Shown here one piece after another: positions 43,829 through 52,506 of a DNA stretch of 53,207 nucleotides (position 1 is the first letter of the stretch; each line of letters opens with the position of its first letter). Made by a program: the position numbers and the translations under genes. Source of the DNA: JAGVJT01 sp964513205 (lineage in GTDB: Bacteria; Pseudomonadota; Gammaproteobacteria; Legionellales; Legionellaceae). Below the pieces are notes generated by a model. That model saw only the letters and a list, made by a program, of their open reading frames with translations, did no database searches and was not told the DNA's origin. The stretch is from contig CAZELP010000012.1 in the NCBI GenBank assembly GCA_964513205.1, positions 1-53,207 of the forward strand, in the 5' to 3' direction.

Positions 43829-44029
43829 TTAGCTCTTGAGATTCAATTCAGCAATGGCCTGTTGCAAGAAGGCTTCTATCTCCTCTTGCGGCGGTAGCTG
43901 TAACTGATAACGTGATACAAACAATGAATTTTTCATATCGGCCAAAGCAAATTTAACCATTTCATGGTTCTTTTGAGTACACAATAAAATACCAATCGGT
44001 GGTTGATCACCTTCCGACATTTGATAGGT
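43829..44029 (-). pseudogene. C-terminal fragment of a YhcG-type (DUF1016/PDDEXK) nuclease
   Basis: The fragment reads QPPIGILLCTQKNHEMVKFA, then DMKNSLFVSRYQLQLPPQEE. This matches the C-terminal end of DUF1016/YhcG proteins (NPPIGLILC...VSxYQLxLP). The rest of the protein, including most of the nuclease domain, is missing; the break coincides with the end of the second IS-like element at 44032. Confidence 0.7.
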
Positions 44030-44071
44030 TTACGCCATTCTCAACTTTAAATTAGAAAAGCCGATTTATTA

Positions 44072-44154
44072 CCCGTCATTGCGAACGCAGTGAAGCAACC
44101 CAGAATTCTGTGCACCGAACCCCTGGGTTGCTTCGTTTCACTCGCAATGACGGG
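44072..44154. repeat. Palindromic MITE-like repeat
   Basis: Arms of 32 bases, cccgtcattgcgaacgcagt... (44072-44103) and ...cactcgcaatgacggg (44123-44154), pair with few mismatches. The sequence type (GTCATTGCGA...GAAGCAA) is a dispersed palindrome known from many alpha- and gammaproteobacterial genomes. Here it lies inside the decayed IS. Confidence 0.8.
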
Positions 44155-44212
44155 TTTCGGTATTTTTTTAAAAACAATAGGTTATTGAAAGACATGATCT
44201 TTTTATGTAATT

Positions 44213-44891
44213 TTGGTTTCGCCAAAAATCAAGATTACAATGGAGATAATATCTGAATTTTTAGGGATTGATACTGACAAGGGCGCATGGGAGTATTTCT
44301 GTAATCATTGGCGGTTCTTGTTCCCTGCTATTGGATCGAGAGCAAATTTTGCTAAACAAGCGGCCAATTTGTGGGCCATAAAACAGAGCATTCAAAAAAA
44401 ATTGGCAACTGAATTGGGTGCTTTTCATGATTCACTTCACTTGGCAGATGGTTTTCCTATGCCAGTTTGTCATTTTAGACGAGCGAATTTTAGTCAAGTA
44501 TTCGCAGGTGAAGCCGCATATGGATATTGCGCGTCCAAAGGCGAGACATATTATGGTTTTAAAGGTAACTTATTGATCAATTCGGAAGGTATCATCACTG
44601 CTATTACATTCACACAAGCAAATATTGATGAGCGCGAATCTTTATGGGATCTTGTTGATGGTATTCATGGTACGATTATTGCTGACAAAGGCTTAATCGG
44701 TACGAAGACTTGTCGAAACAGTAATAGGACAACTGACGGATCGATTTCAAATTGAGAAAATAAGAGCACGTAAACTCTGGTATTTAACCAATCGTATTGC
44801 TAGAAAGATTTTGGCTCATACAATTTGTGCATGTATTAACAAAAAAATTGGCAACCCACCGCTTCAATTTGAACTGTTAGTTAAGCCATGA
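44213..44891 (+). pseudogene. IS982-family transposase remnant (deletion and frameshift)
   Basis: The first part (to 44755) contains GAFHDSLHLADGFPMPVCHF, AAYGYCASKGETYYGFKGNL and HGTIIADKGLIG, typical of IS982 transposases. After the DKGLIG motif a segment of probably 40 or more codons is missing. A different frame then continues with ETVIGQLTDRFQIEKIRARK to a stop at 44889-44891. The N-terminus is also absent. It is from a different IS982 subgroup than the copy at 42.5-43.4 kb. Confidence 0.8.
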
Positions 44892-44967
44892 AAAGTTGAG
44901 AATGGCGTTATATACACTTCAAACAATAAATTGTATATTCACTCCCCAAATATTTCGGAGTTGCAGT

Positions 44968-46002
44968 ATGTCTCAGTTTTCGATTGCTATCGTAGGATAT
45001 GGAACCGTGACCACGGCACATATCACTGCATTACAACGTATTCCTAATGTAAAAATTTCCGCTATCGTTTCAAGTCATTTAACTCAAAAAGAGTACGATT
45101 GTACAAAACCCTATGGAGATCTTCGCGTTTTTAATACACTGGATGCTTTATTAACAGAAGATGCAGAAGGAAACATTCATGTCGATGTGGTTGATATCTG
45201 TAATCGGCCAGATCTACATGCAGAAAATGCTTTGAAAGCCATACATCATCGTAAACACCTTATCATTGAAAAACCGATAGCACTGAATATTGAAGAATGC
45301 TACGCCATTGAGCGTGCAGCCGCCGCACAGGGTGTTCAAGTATGCGTTTGTTTTGAATGCCGTTTTTCAGATCAATTTATCAAAACAAAACGAGCAATCA
45401 CACAATATTTAGGTGAAGTCAGAACATGTTCTGTGGGTTATGCTCATGGCATTGGGCCATCTAACCCGCAATTTCATTGGAATATTCAGCGAAAAAGTGG
45501 GGGTGATAGCTTTTTATCAGCAGGTTGTCATGCTCTCGATGGTGCTTTGTTTTTCATGAATGGTGAAGTTGACTCTGTTTATAGTGTCGCAACACATCAA
45601 CCTCATGCTGATTATATCGATTATGAGTATGACCCTATACAGCATATCACCATTCAATTTAAAGATGGACGTTTTGCCACAGTGGCATCAAACATTGCAC
45701 ATCATGGACCCTATGCTTTCCCTATCCAAATCGATGGCACCGAAGGCTCACTCGATTCCAATAAAGTTTACACGGCAAAGCAAGAGCAAATTACACTGGA
45801 TATGAAACTATTGTCTTCCGGAGAGGTCGGTGACCACCCTTATTTCGAACAATTTTCAGCTTATTTTGCAGCACTCTCAGAAAATAAACCCATGCAACAC
45901 ACAAGCTTATCCGATGCAATAAAAACACATGAAGTCATGCATCTTGCAAAATTGTCATTACAATTAAAACGCAAGATCTCTATGGATGAATTGAGCAGAT
46001 AA
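44968..46002 (+). CDS. Gfo/Idh/MocA-family oxidoreductase
   Basis: The start at ATG 44968 (MSQFSIAIVGYGTVTTAHI) follows a GGAG site; the frame is open further upstream only because it runs into the IS end. The 344-residue protein has the Rossmann motif GYGTVTTAH, HLIIEKPIALN (EKP motif, near residue 97) and GGDSFLSAGCHALDGALFF in the substrate domain, with the typical GxxHxxD arrangement. It probably oxidises a sugar or cyclitol with NAD(P). It differs clearly from the lpxB-linked homologue and has no biosynthetic neighbours. Confidence 0.85.
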   Translation: MSQFSIAIVGYGTVTTAHITALQRIPNVKISAIVSSHLTQKEYDCTKPYGDLRVFNTLDALLTEDAEGNIHVDVVDICNRPDLHAENALKAIHHRKHLIIEKPIALNIEECYAIERAAAAQGVQVCVCFECRFSDQFIKTKRAITQYLGEVRTCSVGYAHGIGPSNPQFHWNIQRKSGGDSFLSAGCHALDGALFFMNGEVDSVYSVATHQPHADYIDYEYDPIQHITIQFKDGRFATVASNIAHHGPYAFPIQIDGTEGSLDSNKVYTAKQEQITLDMKLLSSGEVGDHPYFEQFSAYFAALSENKPMQHTSLSDAIKTHEVMHLAKLSLQLKRKISMDELSR

Positions 46003-46103
46003 ATAACAAATCATAATATGCAAAGAGGGCTTATTATGTCGATATTTCTTTGCATTAACCCATGAAGAGTAATTTTTGGGCCTCTTCTATTTGATTCAAT
46101 CTC

Positions 46104-47162
46104 TTATCCAATACAAGAGAAGACTCCTTGCACACAAGTGTATGGGGAACTGCGAAGCAGCTCTTGATAGTCATCTGAATGGTATTGTTCTAAGAATACA
46201 GTGATTGACTGTGGACCCCATCCCGACCTTAACTCATCAATTGAAGATGATTCGTTACACATGGCAACTTGAAGCGCAGCCCAAAGACCGTAATAAAATT
46301 TTACCAATGGCGCATAAAAGCGGACTCGTTTGATTTCTTCTGCATATTGCTCTTCATTGGCGCTATTAAAATAATTCAATACGAGTCGGGCGTGTTGTTC
46401 GGGCTCAAGAGCTAACATTGCGGCTAACATCGCAACATCATACATCTTGTCATTCATGCCCGCATATTCCCAATCAATCATTTGATAAGCGCGATGATGA
46501 ATGGGGTGTTTTAGCTTTATAAAATTGGTTGGTGTAATGTCATTGTGGCAAGGACTGAGTTCAATTTCATATGGGAATAATTTTGCCATTTTATCTTGCA
46601 ATTCATCAATATAACGTTCAAGTTCTTCTAAAGGTATTGATGATAAACGCCCACTGTTGAAATATGGAATAGCATTGATTTCATTCAATCGCAGAGTTGC
46701 AATCATTCCATTTAAACGGGTAAAAATATTAAACTCATTTAGAAGCTGAATGCTCGAATCATGTAGTTCTTTTAACGTGGGTAACACAACCATTTGGTGC
46801 AAATGAAACGTGTCAAACTGAAGTGTTTCTCCCTCAATAAAATATTCAATTTTGTAACCTGCTAACTCACCTTTTGAATAAGCCTCAATCACTTGTGGGT
46901 ATAAACCATGATGCGCAAGTTTTGTAAGCGTATCTAATTCAGCACCTCTGTCAATTAAAAGCTCTGAGTTTTCACCTGGAATACGAATAAAAAGATTTCT
47001 GTCATTATCTTTTAGGCCATGATTAGTAATGCCCCCAAGATAAGATAACGTCACGTCTTCTATCAGAGCGAAAAAATTCATTTTATTTAAACAGGAAACT
47101 TTTCCCTCAAGGCGTTGTCTTTGAACGCTAGATGGAATGCCAATAAGATTAACTTTAGGCAT
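46104..47162 (-). CDS. Phosphotransferase of the APH/choline kinase family
   Basis: This 352-residue protein shows the kinase-like catalytic core: the Brenner motif LSPCHNDITPTNFI (catalytic Asp) and MIDWEYAGMNDKMYDVAML (metal-binding Asp). The N-terminal lobe has LFIRIPGENSELLIDR and a GYKIEYFIEGE hinge. The sequence is closer to choline/ethanolamine or thiamine kinase-like enzymes (HNDxxxxN, DWEYA) than to aminoglycoside kinases, so lipid-headgroup phosphorylation is a real alternative to resistance. It lies alone on the minus strand. Confidence 0.8.
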   Translation of the reverse strand: MPKVNLIGIPSSVQRQRLEGKVSCLNKMNFFALIEDVTLSYLGGITNHGLKDNDRNLFIRIPGENSELLIDRGAELDTLTKLAHHGLYPQVIEAYSKGELAGYKIEYFIEGETLQFDTFHLHQMVVLPTLKELHDSSIQLLNEFNIFTRLNGMIATLRLNEINAIPYFNSGRLSSIPLEELERYIDELQDKMAKLFPYEIELSPCHNDITPTNFIKLKHPIHHRAYQMIDWEYAGMNDKMYDVAMLAAMLALEPEQHARLVLNYFNSANEEQYAEEIKRVRFYAPLVKFYYGLWAALQVAMCNESSSIDELRSGWGPQSITVFLEQYHSDDYQELLRSSPYTCVQGVFSCIG

Positions 47163-47482
47163 AGTATATATTCCGGAGTGTTTTGTTCAAAATTATAACA
47201 TCTTGTGATTGAGAAATAAATAACTAAAAGGTGGATATCAAAAACCCATGGAGCACTTTAGAAGCTTTCAATGCTTTAGGCAACTTCACCTGAAAATTTC
47301 ATATTTTATAAAGGCAAGTTTTACATTTTACTCCCCCAACCAAAATATTTAATAATTTCACTTGATGACGCCATGAAAAAAGTTCTAAGATCGTCCACGA
47401 TGGGACGCCATTATAAAAAATGAACCCTGTGAATAATCCAGTCAAAAGCTAAATTTAAAATTCGGAGGGAACATAAGAAATT
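47163..47482. other. Intergenic region upstream of two divergent genes
   Basis: This 320-bp AT-rich region separates the phosphotransferase and S66 peptidase genes. No open gene is visible. GGAGG at about 47464 is the ribosome-binding site of the peptidase. A short stretch tgggacgcca (47401-47410) repeats the tRNA-Arg 3' end and is discussed as a weak finding. Confidence 0.5.
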
Positions 47483-48472
47483 ATGATTTTTCCTAAAAAA
47501 CTCACTCCTGGTGATGAAGTACGTATTATTGCGCCATCTCGCAGTTTAGCCATTATCAGCGAAGAAACAAAACGTATTGCCAATCTGCGTTTTCAAGACT
47601 TAAACCTGACGTTGTCTTTTGGAAAACATATCACGGAATGTGATGATTTTAATTCATCCTCAATCTCATCCCGCTTAGAAGATTTACACGACGCATTTCG
47701 AGATCCAAATATTAAAGCTATTTTCACTGTGATTGGTGGTTTTAATGTGAATCAACTACTCGATGGCATTGATTATGACTTAATTAAAAGAAATCCTAAA
47801 ATTTTATGCGGATATTCTGACATCACTGCATTACAAAACACCCTATACAAAAAAACAGGACTTGTCACTTACTCAGGACCGCACTATTCAACATTTGGTA
47901 TGCAACAAGGCTTTGAATGGACTCTCGAATACCTCAAGAAAGCGATCTTCTCATCTGCACCCTATGAAATTACAACAAGCGTAAAATGGAGCAATGACGC
48001 TTGGTTTTTAGATCAGAAAAATCGTCATTATATGGCAAATGAAGGGTTTTGGGTCATTCAAGAGGGGGAAACCACGGGCACCATTATCGGTGCTAATTTA
48101 TGCACCTTAAACCTACTAAAGGGCACACCCTATATGCCCTCTCTAGAAAATGCTGTTTTATTTTTAGAGGATGATGCTGTAGCTGGAGAATTTTCAGCCG
48201 CAGAGTTTGATAGAAACCTACAGTCACTGATACATCAACCTCATTTTGACGGTGTACGCGCAATATTAATCGGTCGATTTGAAAAAAATAGCAAGATGAC
48301 TGAAAAACTACTTCGTCAAATTATCTCTAGCAAAAAACAACTTGCAACATTACCTGTCATCGCAAACGTTGATTTTGGTCATACCGATCCAATGATTACA
48401 TTTCCTATTGGTGGTCAAATAAAAATCAAAGCTAATTTTGACAAAGTATCTCTTAAAATCACTCAGCATTAA
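47483..48472 (+). CDS. S66-family peptidase, MccF-like
   Basis: This 329-residue protein belongs to the LD-carboxypeptidase/MccF family. The nucleophile Ser112 lies in CGYSDITAL. The later glutamate (FLEDDAVAGEFSAAEFDRNL) and histidine (VDFGHTDPM) complete the Ser-Glu-His triad. TYSGPHYSTFGMQQGFEWT is typical of the MccF branch, which cleaves microcin C-type and other acyl-adenylates, rather than of LdcA murein peptidases. The protein has no signal peptide and is thus cytoplasmic, as MccF is. GGAGG precedes the ATG. Confidence 0.85.
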   Translation: MIFPKKLTPGDEVRIIAPSRSLAIISEETKRIANLRFQDLNLTLSFGKHITECDDFNSSSISSRLEDLHDAFRDPNIKAIFTVIGGFNVNQLLDGIDYDLIKRNPKILCGYSDITALQNTLYKKTGLVTYSGPHYSTFGMQQGFEWTLEYLKKAIFSSAPYEITTSVKWSNDAWFLDQKNRHYMANEGFWVIQEGETTGTIIGANLCTLNLLKGTPYMPSLENAVLFLEDDAVAGEFSAAEFDRNLQSLIHQPHFDGVRAILIGRFEKNSKMTEKLLRQIISSKKQLATLPVIANVDFGHTDPMITFPIGGQIKIKANFDKVSLKITQH

Positions 48473-48485
48473 AAAGTTGCTTAAG

Positions 48486-48863
48486 TTAGTGCGTGCTTTT
48501 GCTTGACCAGTTCAGTATTGTGATTTGTTGATGAGGTTGATGAATCACCCTCTTCTCACTTGGATGTACTGTATCTTTCAGCACTGTTGACTTCGAAAGA
48601 ACCGTTAAATCGGTAATATATTGATATAATTGCTTTTTCTCTCCCCATTTATTCGGTAAAGTTAAAAGGGTCTCTCCTGTTTCAGAGCCCATAAAGGAGA
48701 GTTGAATCTGAATCTTGTGATCAGATAAACGTTGAAAAGTATACGACAAGGTCGATGCAGCTAGAGTGGAGAAAGAAAGTGCTACACAAAAAATCGCAAA
48801 TATCCACCGAGGCCATAAGCCAGTCTGAATTGTATTATTCAATTTTATCTTGGCATCATTCAT
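48486..48863 (-). CDS. Hypothetical exported protein, possibly truncated
   Basis: This 125-residue protein has a hydrophobic N-terminal segment (about residues 16-36, WPRWIFAIFCVALSFSTLA) that looks like a signal peptide or anchor. A beta-rich part follows (TLSYTFQRLSDHKIQIQLSF, GETLLTLPNKWGEKKQLYQY). The beta-rich part recalls the N-terminal domain of larger M61-like peptidases, which continue for several hundred residues. Here it stops after ILNWSSKSTH, so this may be a truncated remnant. The assignment is weak. Confidence 0.45.
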   Translation of the reverse strand: MNDAKIKLNNTIQTGLWPRWIFAIFCVALSFSTLAASTLSYTFQRLSDHKIQIQLSFMGSETGETLLTLPNKWGEKKQLYQYITDLTVLSKSTVLKDTVHPSEKRVIHQPHQQITILNWSSKSTH

Positions 48864-49038
48864 TAAGATTTTGGATGTACTTCATGAGCTTCTCAACACA
48901 ATAGCATCAGTTTAACGCTCTCACAAATGTTGAGAGCTCAACCTTGACGATAAGCAGTATGAAAGATTGTAATCTGAAAGAGGTTTCTACACCAGATTCG
49001 AGCATCACGTTTTTCAGAGGCAAGTATTTTATTTACAC

Positions 49039-49848
49039 TCATGATTTAATCGCTTTAGTTGCGATCATCGTGGGCATGTACTGTTCAATTAAAAATCGTG
49101 GTGAAGGATGTTCATCTTCGTAAAAACCAGATAGCATAAACCCAGCTTCCATTTGTCCACCAATTTGACTCGATAAGCTGTGACCAAAAACAAAAGCTTC
49201 TTTATTTCTCACTTTCTCATCAAGTATGCTTTGAGGAAGATCTTTAATATCTGCATATGGTAAAGAGTACTGAGGTCTTAACAAACCTTTTTCTTCCAAA
49301 CGTTTATCTTTATCAAAAATGAAAAGAATTGGGTTATAAAAACTTGCCAGCAATACCCCTTTTGTGCGCAATACCCTATAACATTCGCGCCATACGGGTT
49401 TTAAATGTGATACGTATAAATTTGATATGGGGTGAATAATATAGTCAAAAATAGAATCACTAATTCCCTCTAATTGGCACATATCGCCCTGAATAGCTTT
49501 AAGCGATAAACCATTTCGTTTTGCAACATAAAGGTCTTGCTCTAGTTGTTTTTCAGATATGTCAAAGACTGTGACATTAGCACCAGCTGCTGCTAACACA
49601 GGTGCCTGCTGCCCGCCAGCAGAAGCTAAACAGAGTATATCCTTGCCTTGAATATTTTTGGGAAGCCAATCTTCGGAAATAGGCCTTTTAGTAAGATGAA
49701 CATCCCACTGGCCTTTTTTTGCCGCTTCAATTAATTCTGAAGAAACAGGCCTAGACCAATCATGCTGTAATAAAGCTTGATGGTCCCAAGCCGCTTCGTT
49801 ATGGGTAAGAATATTAATGTCAGTACGGCTTTTTTTCGAATCTGGCAT
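49039..49848 (-). CDS. Class I SAM-dependent methyltransferase
   Basis: This 269-residue protein begins with DINILTHNEAAWDHQAL and has motif I DILCLASAGGQQAPVLAAAG (near residue 70), where the usual GxGxG is AGGQ. VTVFDISEKQLEQD supplies the ribose-binding Asp, and SIFDYIIHPISNLYV is the motif IV region. The HNxxAWD start and CLASAGGQQ form are typical of a group of bacterial methyltransferases with unknown small-molecule substrates. It stands alone. Confidence 0.8.
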   Translation of the reverse strand: MPDSKKSRTDINILTHNEAAWDHQALLQHDWSRPVSSELIEAAKKGQWDVHLTKRPISEDWLPKNIQGKDILCLASAGGQQAPVLAAAGANVTVFDISEKQLEQDLYVAKRNGLSLKAIQGDMCQLEGISDSIFDYIIHPISNLYVSHLKPVWRECYRVLRTKGVLLASFYNPILFIFDKDKRLEEKGLLRPQYSLPYADIKDLPQSILDEKVRNKEAFVFGHSLSSQIGGQMEAGFMLSGFYEDEHPSPRFLIEQYMPTMIATKAIKS

Positions 49849-49913
49849 GAAAGTGTACCCCGAGAAGTGATAAAAAAATTTGAATTTTACTAGGTTATTA
49901 TATGGACCAATTT

Positions 49914-50027
49914 TTAGCCTTCATTATCTACTTTTAATAAATCAAAGAAGTGTTTTGGTGTCAAACACCATCCCCTGCCATGCTCAATGATTCTATTTTT
50001 TATTGCTGCCACAATGGAGTCACTCAT
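49914..50027 (-). pseudogene. N-terminal fragment of a DUF6088/AbiEi-type antitoxin
   Basis: From ATG 50027, with a strong AGGAG site upstream, the frame encodes 37 residues: MSDSIVAAIKNRIIEHGRGW, then CLTPKHFFDLLKVDNEG and stop. GRGWxFTPKxFLDL is the hallmark N-terminus of DUF6088-type antitoxin regulators, which are normally about 200 residues. The rest, and any toxin partner, are missing. The retained ribosome-binding site suggests a recent truncation. Confidence 0.65.
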
Positions 50028-50138
50028 TATTTTTCTCCTTACCTTGCCACAAAATATAGGCAACGTCCATGAGGTTTTTTCAAACAAGATTTAATTTTTA
50101 AATGACTCATTTTGGCATAAATAGTCAGAACTAGATGT

Positions 50139-50531
50139 CTACTTGCAGCTTGGCATCGCCCTTGTCTCTCTCATATTGCTGGCTAATATTCCAGAGATAA
50201 AAAAAGAATGACAGGCTATTACCATAATACTCATCGCAATAATCGAAAGCCAAGTACCCGGGCAGATTAAAACCAGTGGCAAAAGACTCATACCAGCCGC
50301 AATAGCGAGGAAAAGACAAGCATTTTGAAATTTACGATGAGTAATAAAATTGGCTATTCCTGGGTGTTTTTTAGCAAACAGTGAAAATTTCGTGGGCTGA
50401 GGAGCGTTTTGATTGCTCTCCGGATTATTACAGTGGAAATAAGCATAGCGCCTCATCATGCTGCTTACATCGTCTGAATTGTCACCATAGATATCAGCTA
50501 TAGTCGCCCCATCACCATTATATACGCTCAT
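50139..50531 (-). CDS. Hypothetical membrane protein
   Basis: I do not recognise this 130-residue protein. The N-terminal ~65 residues are polar (MSVYNGDGATIADIYGDNSD). Two hydrophobic segments follow (about residues 69-89, ACLFLAIAAGMSLLPLVLI, and 92-115, TWLSIIAMSIMVIACHSFF), separated by a short CPG turn. An AGGAG site precedes the ATG. It lies 61 bases downstream of the protease/ankyrin-like gene on the same strand and could be cotranscribed. A topology of two helices with a long cytoplasmic head is also seen in secreted effectors of intracellular bacteria, but this is speculation. Confidence 0.55.
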   Translation of the reverse strand: MSVYNGDGATIADIYGDNSDDVSSMMRRYAYFHCNNPESNQNAPQPTKFSLFAKKHPGIANFITHRKFQNACLFLAIAAGMSLLPLVLICPGTWLSIIAMSIMVIACHSFFISGILASNMRETRAMPSCK

Positions 50532-50592
50532 TACCTCTCCTCTCAGTTTAAATCAAAATAATCCAACATTGCTATTTCTTAATATCTTGAGA

Positions 50593-52050
50593 TCAAAAAC
50601 TGTAACGTCTTTGTAAACTTTTTTCTTCATCGTCAAAATTCATTTCCGTTTTACAATCAATTAATGAATCAATACGATATCGTTGTGTAAGCTTAGGCAA
50701 GGTTGGTAGCAATTTTTTCGAAACGCCTTGATGAGATCGAATGAGATCAAACATACTAAAAATAGCGTGCCCCATCGCCTTTGATTCTGTATTTGAAAAA
50801 TTAAATGCGTTAGCGCGACAGTTCACCACTCTCGAGATATCTTCTGATGTTTTGCTTTGAATTTTTGATTCACCCAGCAAAAGATCTAAGATCAACGGAT
50901 GACTGCCCATTATCGCCCAATCTACCGGTGTTTTATAAATTTCTTGATAAGAACAACTGTCTGACGATTCACTCGACATTAAGGCTTTTACCGCTCTGAC
51001 ATCCCCAATCCGTGCAACTTCGTGAAGAAGAGATATATGTCCATAATCTTTAACATAACCAAAACATGTGACTTTATATTTATGATGCTCGACCGGATTA
51101 AATGCAAGAGCATATAGATGCTCTGAAATTTCTCGCTCAATAGCCAGGATGTCTTCACTAAAATAAAATTGTATACGGGGTGACTTACTCATCAACTCTG
51201 CAATCTGTATCAACACAATATTTCTTGCTATCAAATTTGAGCGATACAAATCAATTAAGTTCAATATTTCTTTGACGCACTCGTCATCTTTATATGGACT
51301 CACAACGAGCTTTTGATAAAAAACCGAGAGATAATGCTCGTCTTCATTTTCTGGATAAATATAAAATGAAAAAAGAGCGGCTTCATCTTCATAGAAAAAA
51401 TATCGCCACCCCAAAGAAAGCTTTATTTTTTCCAGAACATTTTGAATTTCAGCGTTCAACTCCTCAAGAGAAAAGATTTTTTGGGGTAAAACACTACTAT
51501 TGGGGTCATAGACATAGTAATAATAGGCGCCATTTTCACATCGCTGATCAATGGCAAACGAATGCAGGTATCCTAAGGTCACATGCATGGTGACGCTCTG
51601 TTTCATTGACTGAATTTTTTTAATAATTTTTTTTACATTTTCTGAGAGCTCTAGATGATCATTCGTAATCAACGAGAAGACGTCTGTGCATTTTTTCGAT
51701 GATAAATAAATCCCATCCGTTCTTTTGATTATCATTAATCGATGCATGAACTCTTCTATTTTGACTCTGTCGCCTGCTAAGCTCGATTGAACAGAGTGAT
51801 TTGAAAGAGTCTTTAAAATGGAGAAAAAATCATTTTGTCTTCCTTCAGACGCATATAACACATATAAATTAGTCAATGTAGAACATTCACCTTCCAGATC
51901 TAAAAGTGAATACTCAAGCGACGGGAGGATCTGGTTTGCTTTTTGAGTAAAATGAGCTTGATGAACATTACTTCCTGCCCAATTGCTGCTGAGATTAGTC
52001 CACAACAAATTTGAAAAAAAGGAAAATTTTTTTAAAAATAGGCGCATCAC
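50593..52050 (-). CDS. Putative effector: papain-like cysteine protease domain plus ankyrin-like repeats
   Basis: This 485-residue protein has no signal peptide. LEGECSTLTNLYVLYASEG (Cys56) resembles the catalytic-cysteine helix GxCxxLxxxWL of YopT/C58-like proteases. GYLHSFAIDQR (His163) and YYYYVYDPNSS (Asp182), followed by FSLEELNAEIQNVL, match the His and DPN segments of the same fold with the usual spacing. From about residue 345, HISLLHEVARIGDVRAVKAL and KTPVDWAIMGSHPLILDLLL look like two ankyrin-type repeats. I infer a host-directed cysteine protease with a protein-binding module. The overall match to a named family is not certain. Confidence 0.55.
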   Translation of the reverse strand: MMRLFLKKFSFFSNLLWTNLSSNWAGSNVHQAHFTQKANQILPSLEYSLLDLEGECSTLTNLYVLYASEGRQNDFFSILKTLSNHSVQSSLAGDRVKIEEFMHRLMIIKRTDGIYLSSKKCTDVFSLITNDHLELSENVKKIIKKIQSMKQSVTMHVTLGYLHSFAIDQRCENGAYYYYVYDPNSSVLPQKIFSLEELNAEIQNVLEKIKLSLGWRYFFYEDEAALFSFYIYPENEDEHYLSVFYQKLVVSPYKDDECVKEILNLIDLYRSNLIARNIVLIQIAELMSKSPRIQFYFSEDILAIEREISEHLYALAFNPVEHHKYKVTCFGYVKDYGHISLLHEVARIGDVRAVKALMSSESSDSCSYQEIYKTPVDWAIMGSHPLILDLLLGESKIQSKTSEDISRVVNCRANAFNFSNTESKAMGHAIFSMFDLIRSHQGVSKKLLPTLPKLTQRYRIDSLIDCKTEMNFDDEEKSLQRRYSF

Positions 52051-52208
52051 ACAACCAGCAATATCAAAAAATCATATCAGTCATTATAACATACAACCAA
52101 ATTAATTAAAACACTATTTGCACCATATTTTGTCAAAAATCGGTTTGTTTATGTAAATAACAACACATTGCTATTGAGTGAGAATAAAATCTTTACAAGT
52201 GACATATT

Positions 52209-52226
52209 GCAACTAAACATAGTTGC
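52209..52226. promoter_or_regulatory. Palindromic operator 1 of the hicAB locus
   Basis: gcaactaaacatagttgc is a palindrome with 7-bp arms and overlaps the -35 box. It is nearly identical to the second site at 52256-52273. Confidence 0.7.
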
Positions 52227-52251
52227 GTTAAGCTGAATATGTCTCTATAAT
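52223..52251 (+). promoter_or_regulatory. Promoter of the hicAB locus
   Basis: TTGCGT (52223-52228) and a perfect TATAAT (52246-52251) are spaced by 17 bases, directly between the two palindromic operators. Confidence 0.7.
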
Positions 52252-52255
52252 TTTT

Positions 52256-52273
52256 GTAACTAAAACTAGTTGC
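52256..52273. promoter_or_regulatory. Palindromic operator 2 of the hicAB locus
   Basis: gtaactaaaactagttgc repeats operator 1 with a 47-base offset. It lies just downstream of the -10 box, where a repressor such as HicB would block transcription. Confidence 0.7.
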
Positions 52274-52279
52274 TTAATT

Positions 52280-52506
52280 ATGACAAAAATAGACAAACTT
52301 AAAAAAAAGATTTTTAAGCAAACCAAACGATTTTAAATGGGATGAGTTAAAAACCTTACTATATGGATTGGGATACGAAGAATATAACGCAGGAAAAACA
52401 AGTGGCTCACGTGTTCGTTTTATTCATCAAAATCCCAAGACCAGAGTTGAAATCATATCAAGTTAGGCAAATTATCCAACAATTAAAAAAGGAAGGGCTT
52501 TTATGA
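52280..52506 (+). pseudogene. hicA: HicA toxin pseudogene
   Basis: ATG 52280 begins MTKIDKL, then a run of eight A bases (52301-52308) shifts the frame. With seven A the reading continues as RFLSKPNDFKWDELKTLLYG and LGYEEYNAGKTSGSRVRFIH, the HicA mRNA-interferase core. A second lesion then removes the catalytic-histidine segment (usually LHKPHP) and shifts the frame again into RPELKSYQVRQIIQQLKKEG, which ends at TGA 52504-52506 overlapping the hicB start. The toxin should be inactive. Confidence 0.85.

Larger units (their letters stand above)
44032..44908 (+). mobile_element. Second, decayed IS982-family element with 17-bp terminal inverted repeats
   Basis: Perfect terminal repeats acgccattctcaacttt (44032-44048) and its reverse complement (44892-44908) bracket a broken transposase and a palindromic MITE. 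No convincing target duplication is visible. The left end interrupts a YhcG remnant, and the right end lies 60 bases before the next gene. Confidence 0.8.
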
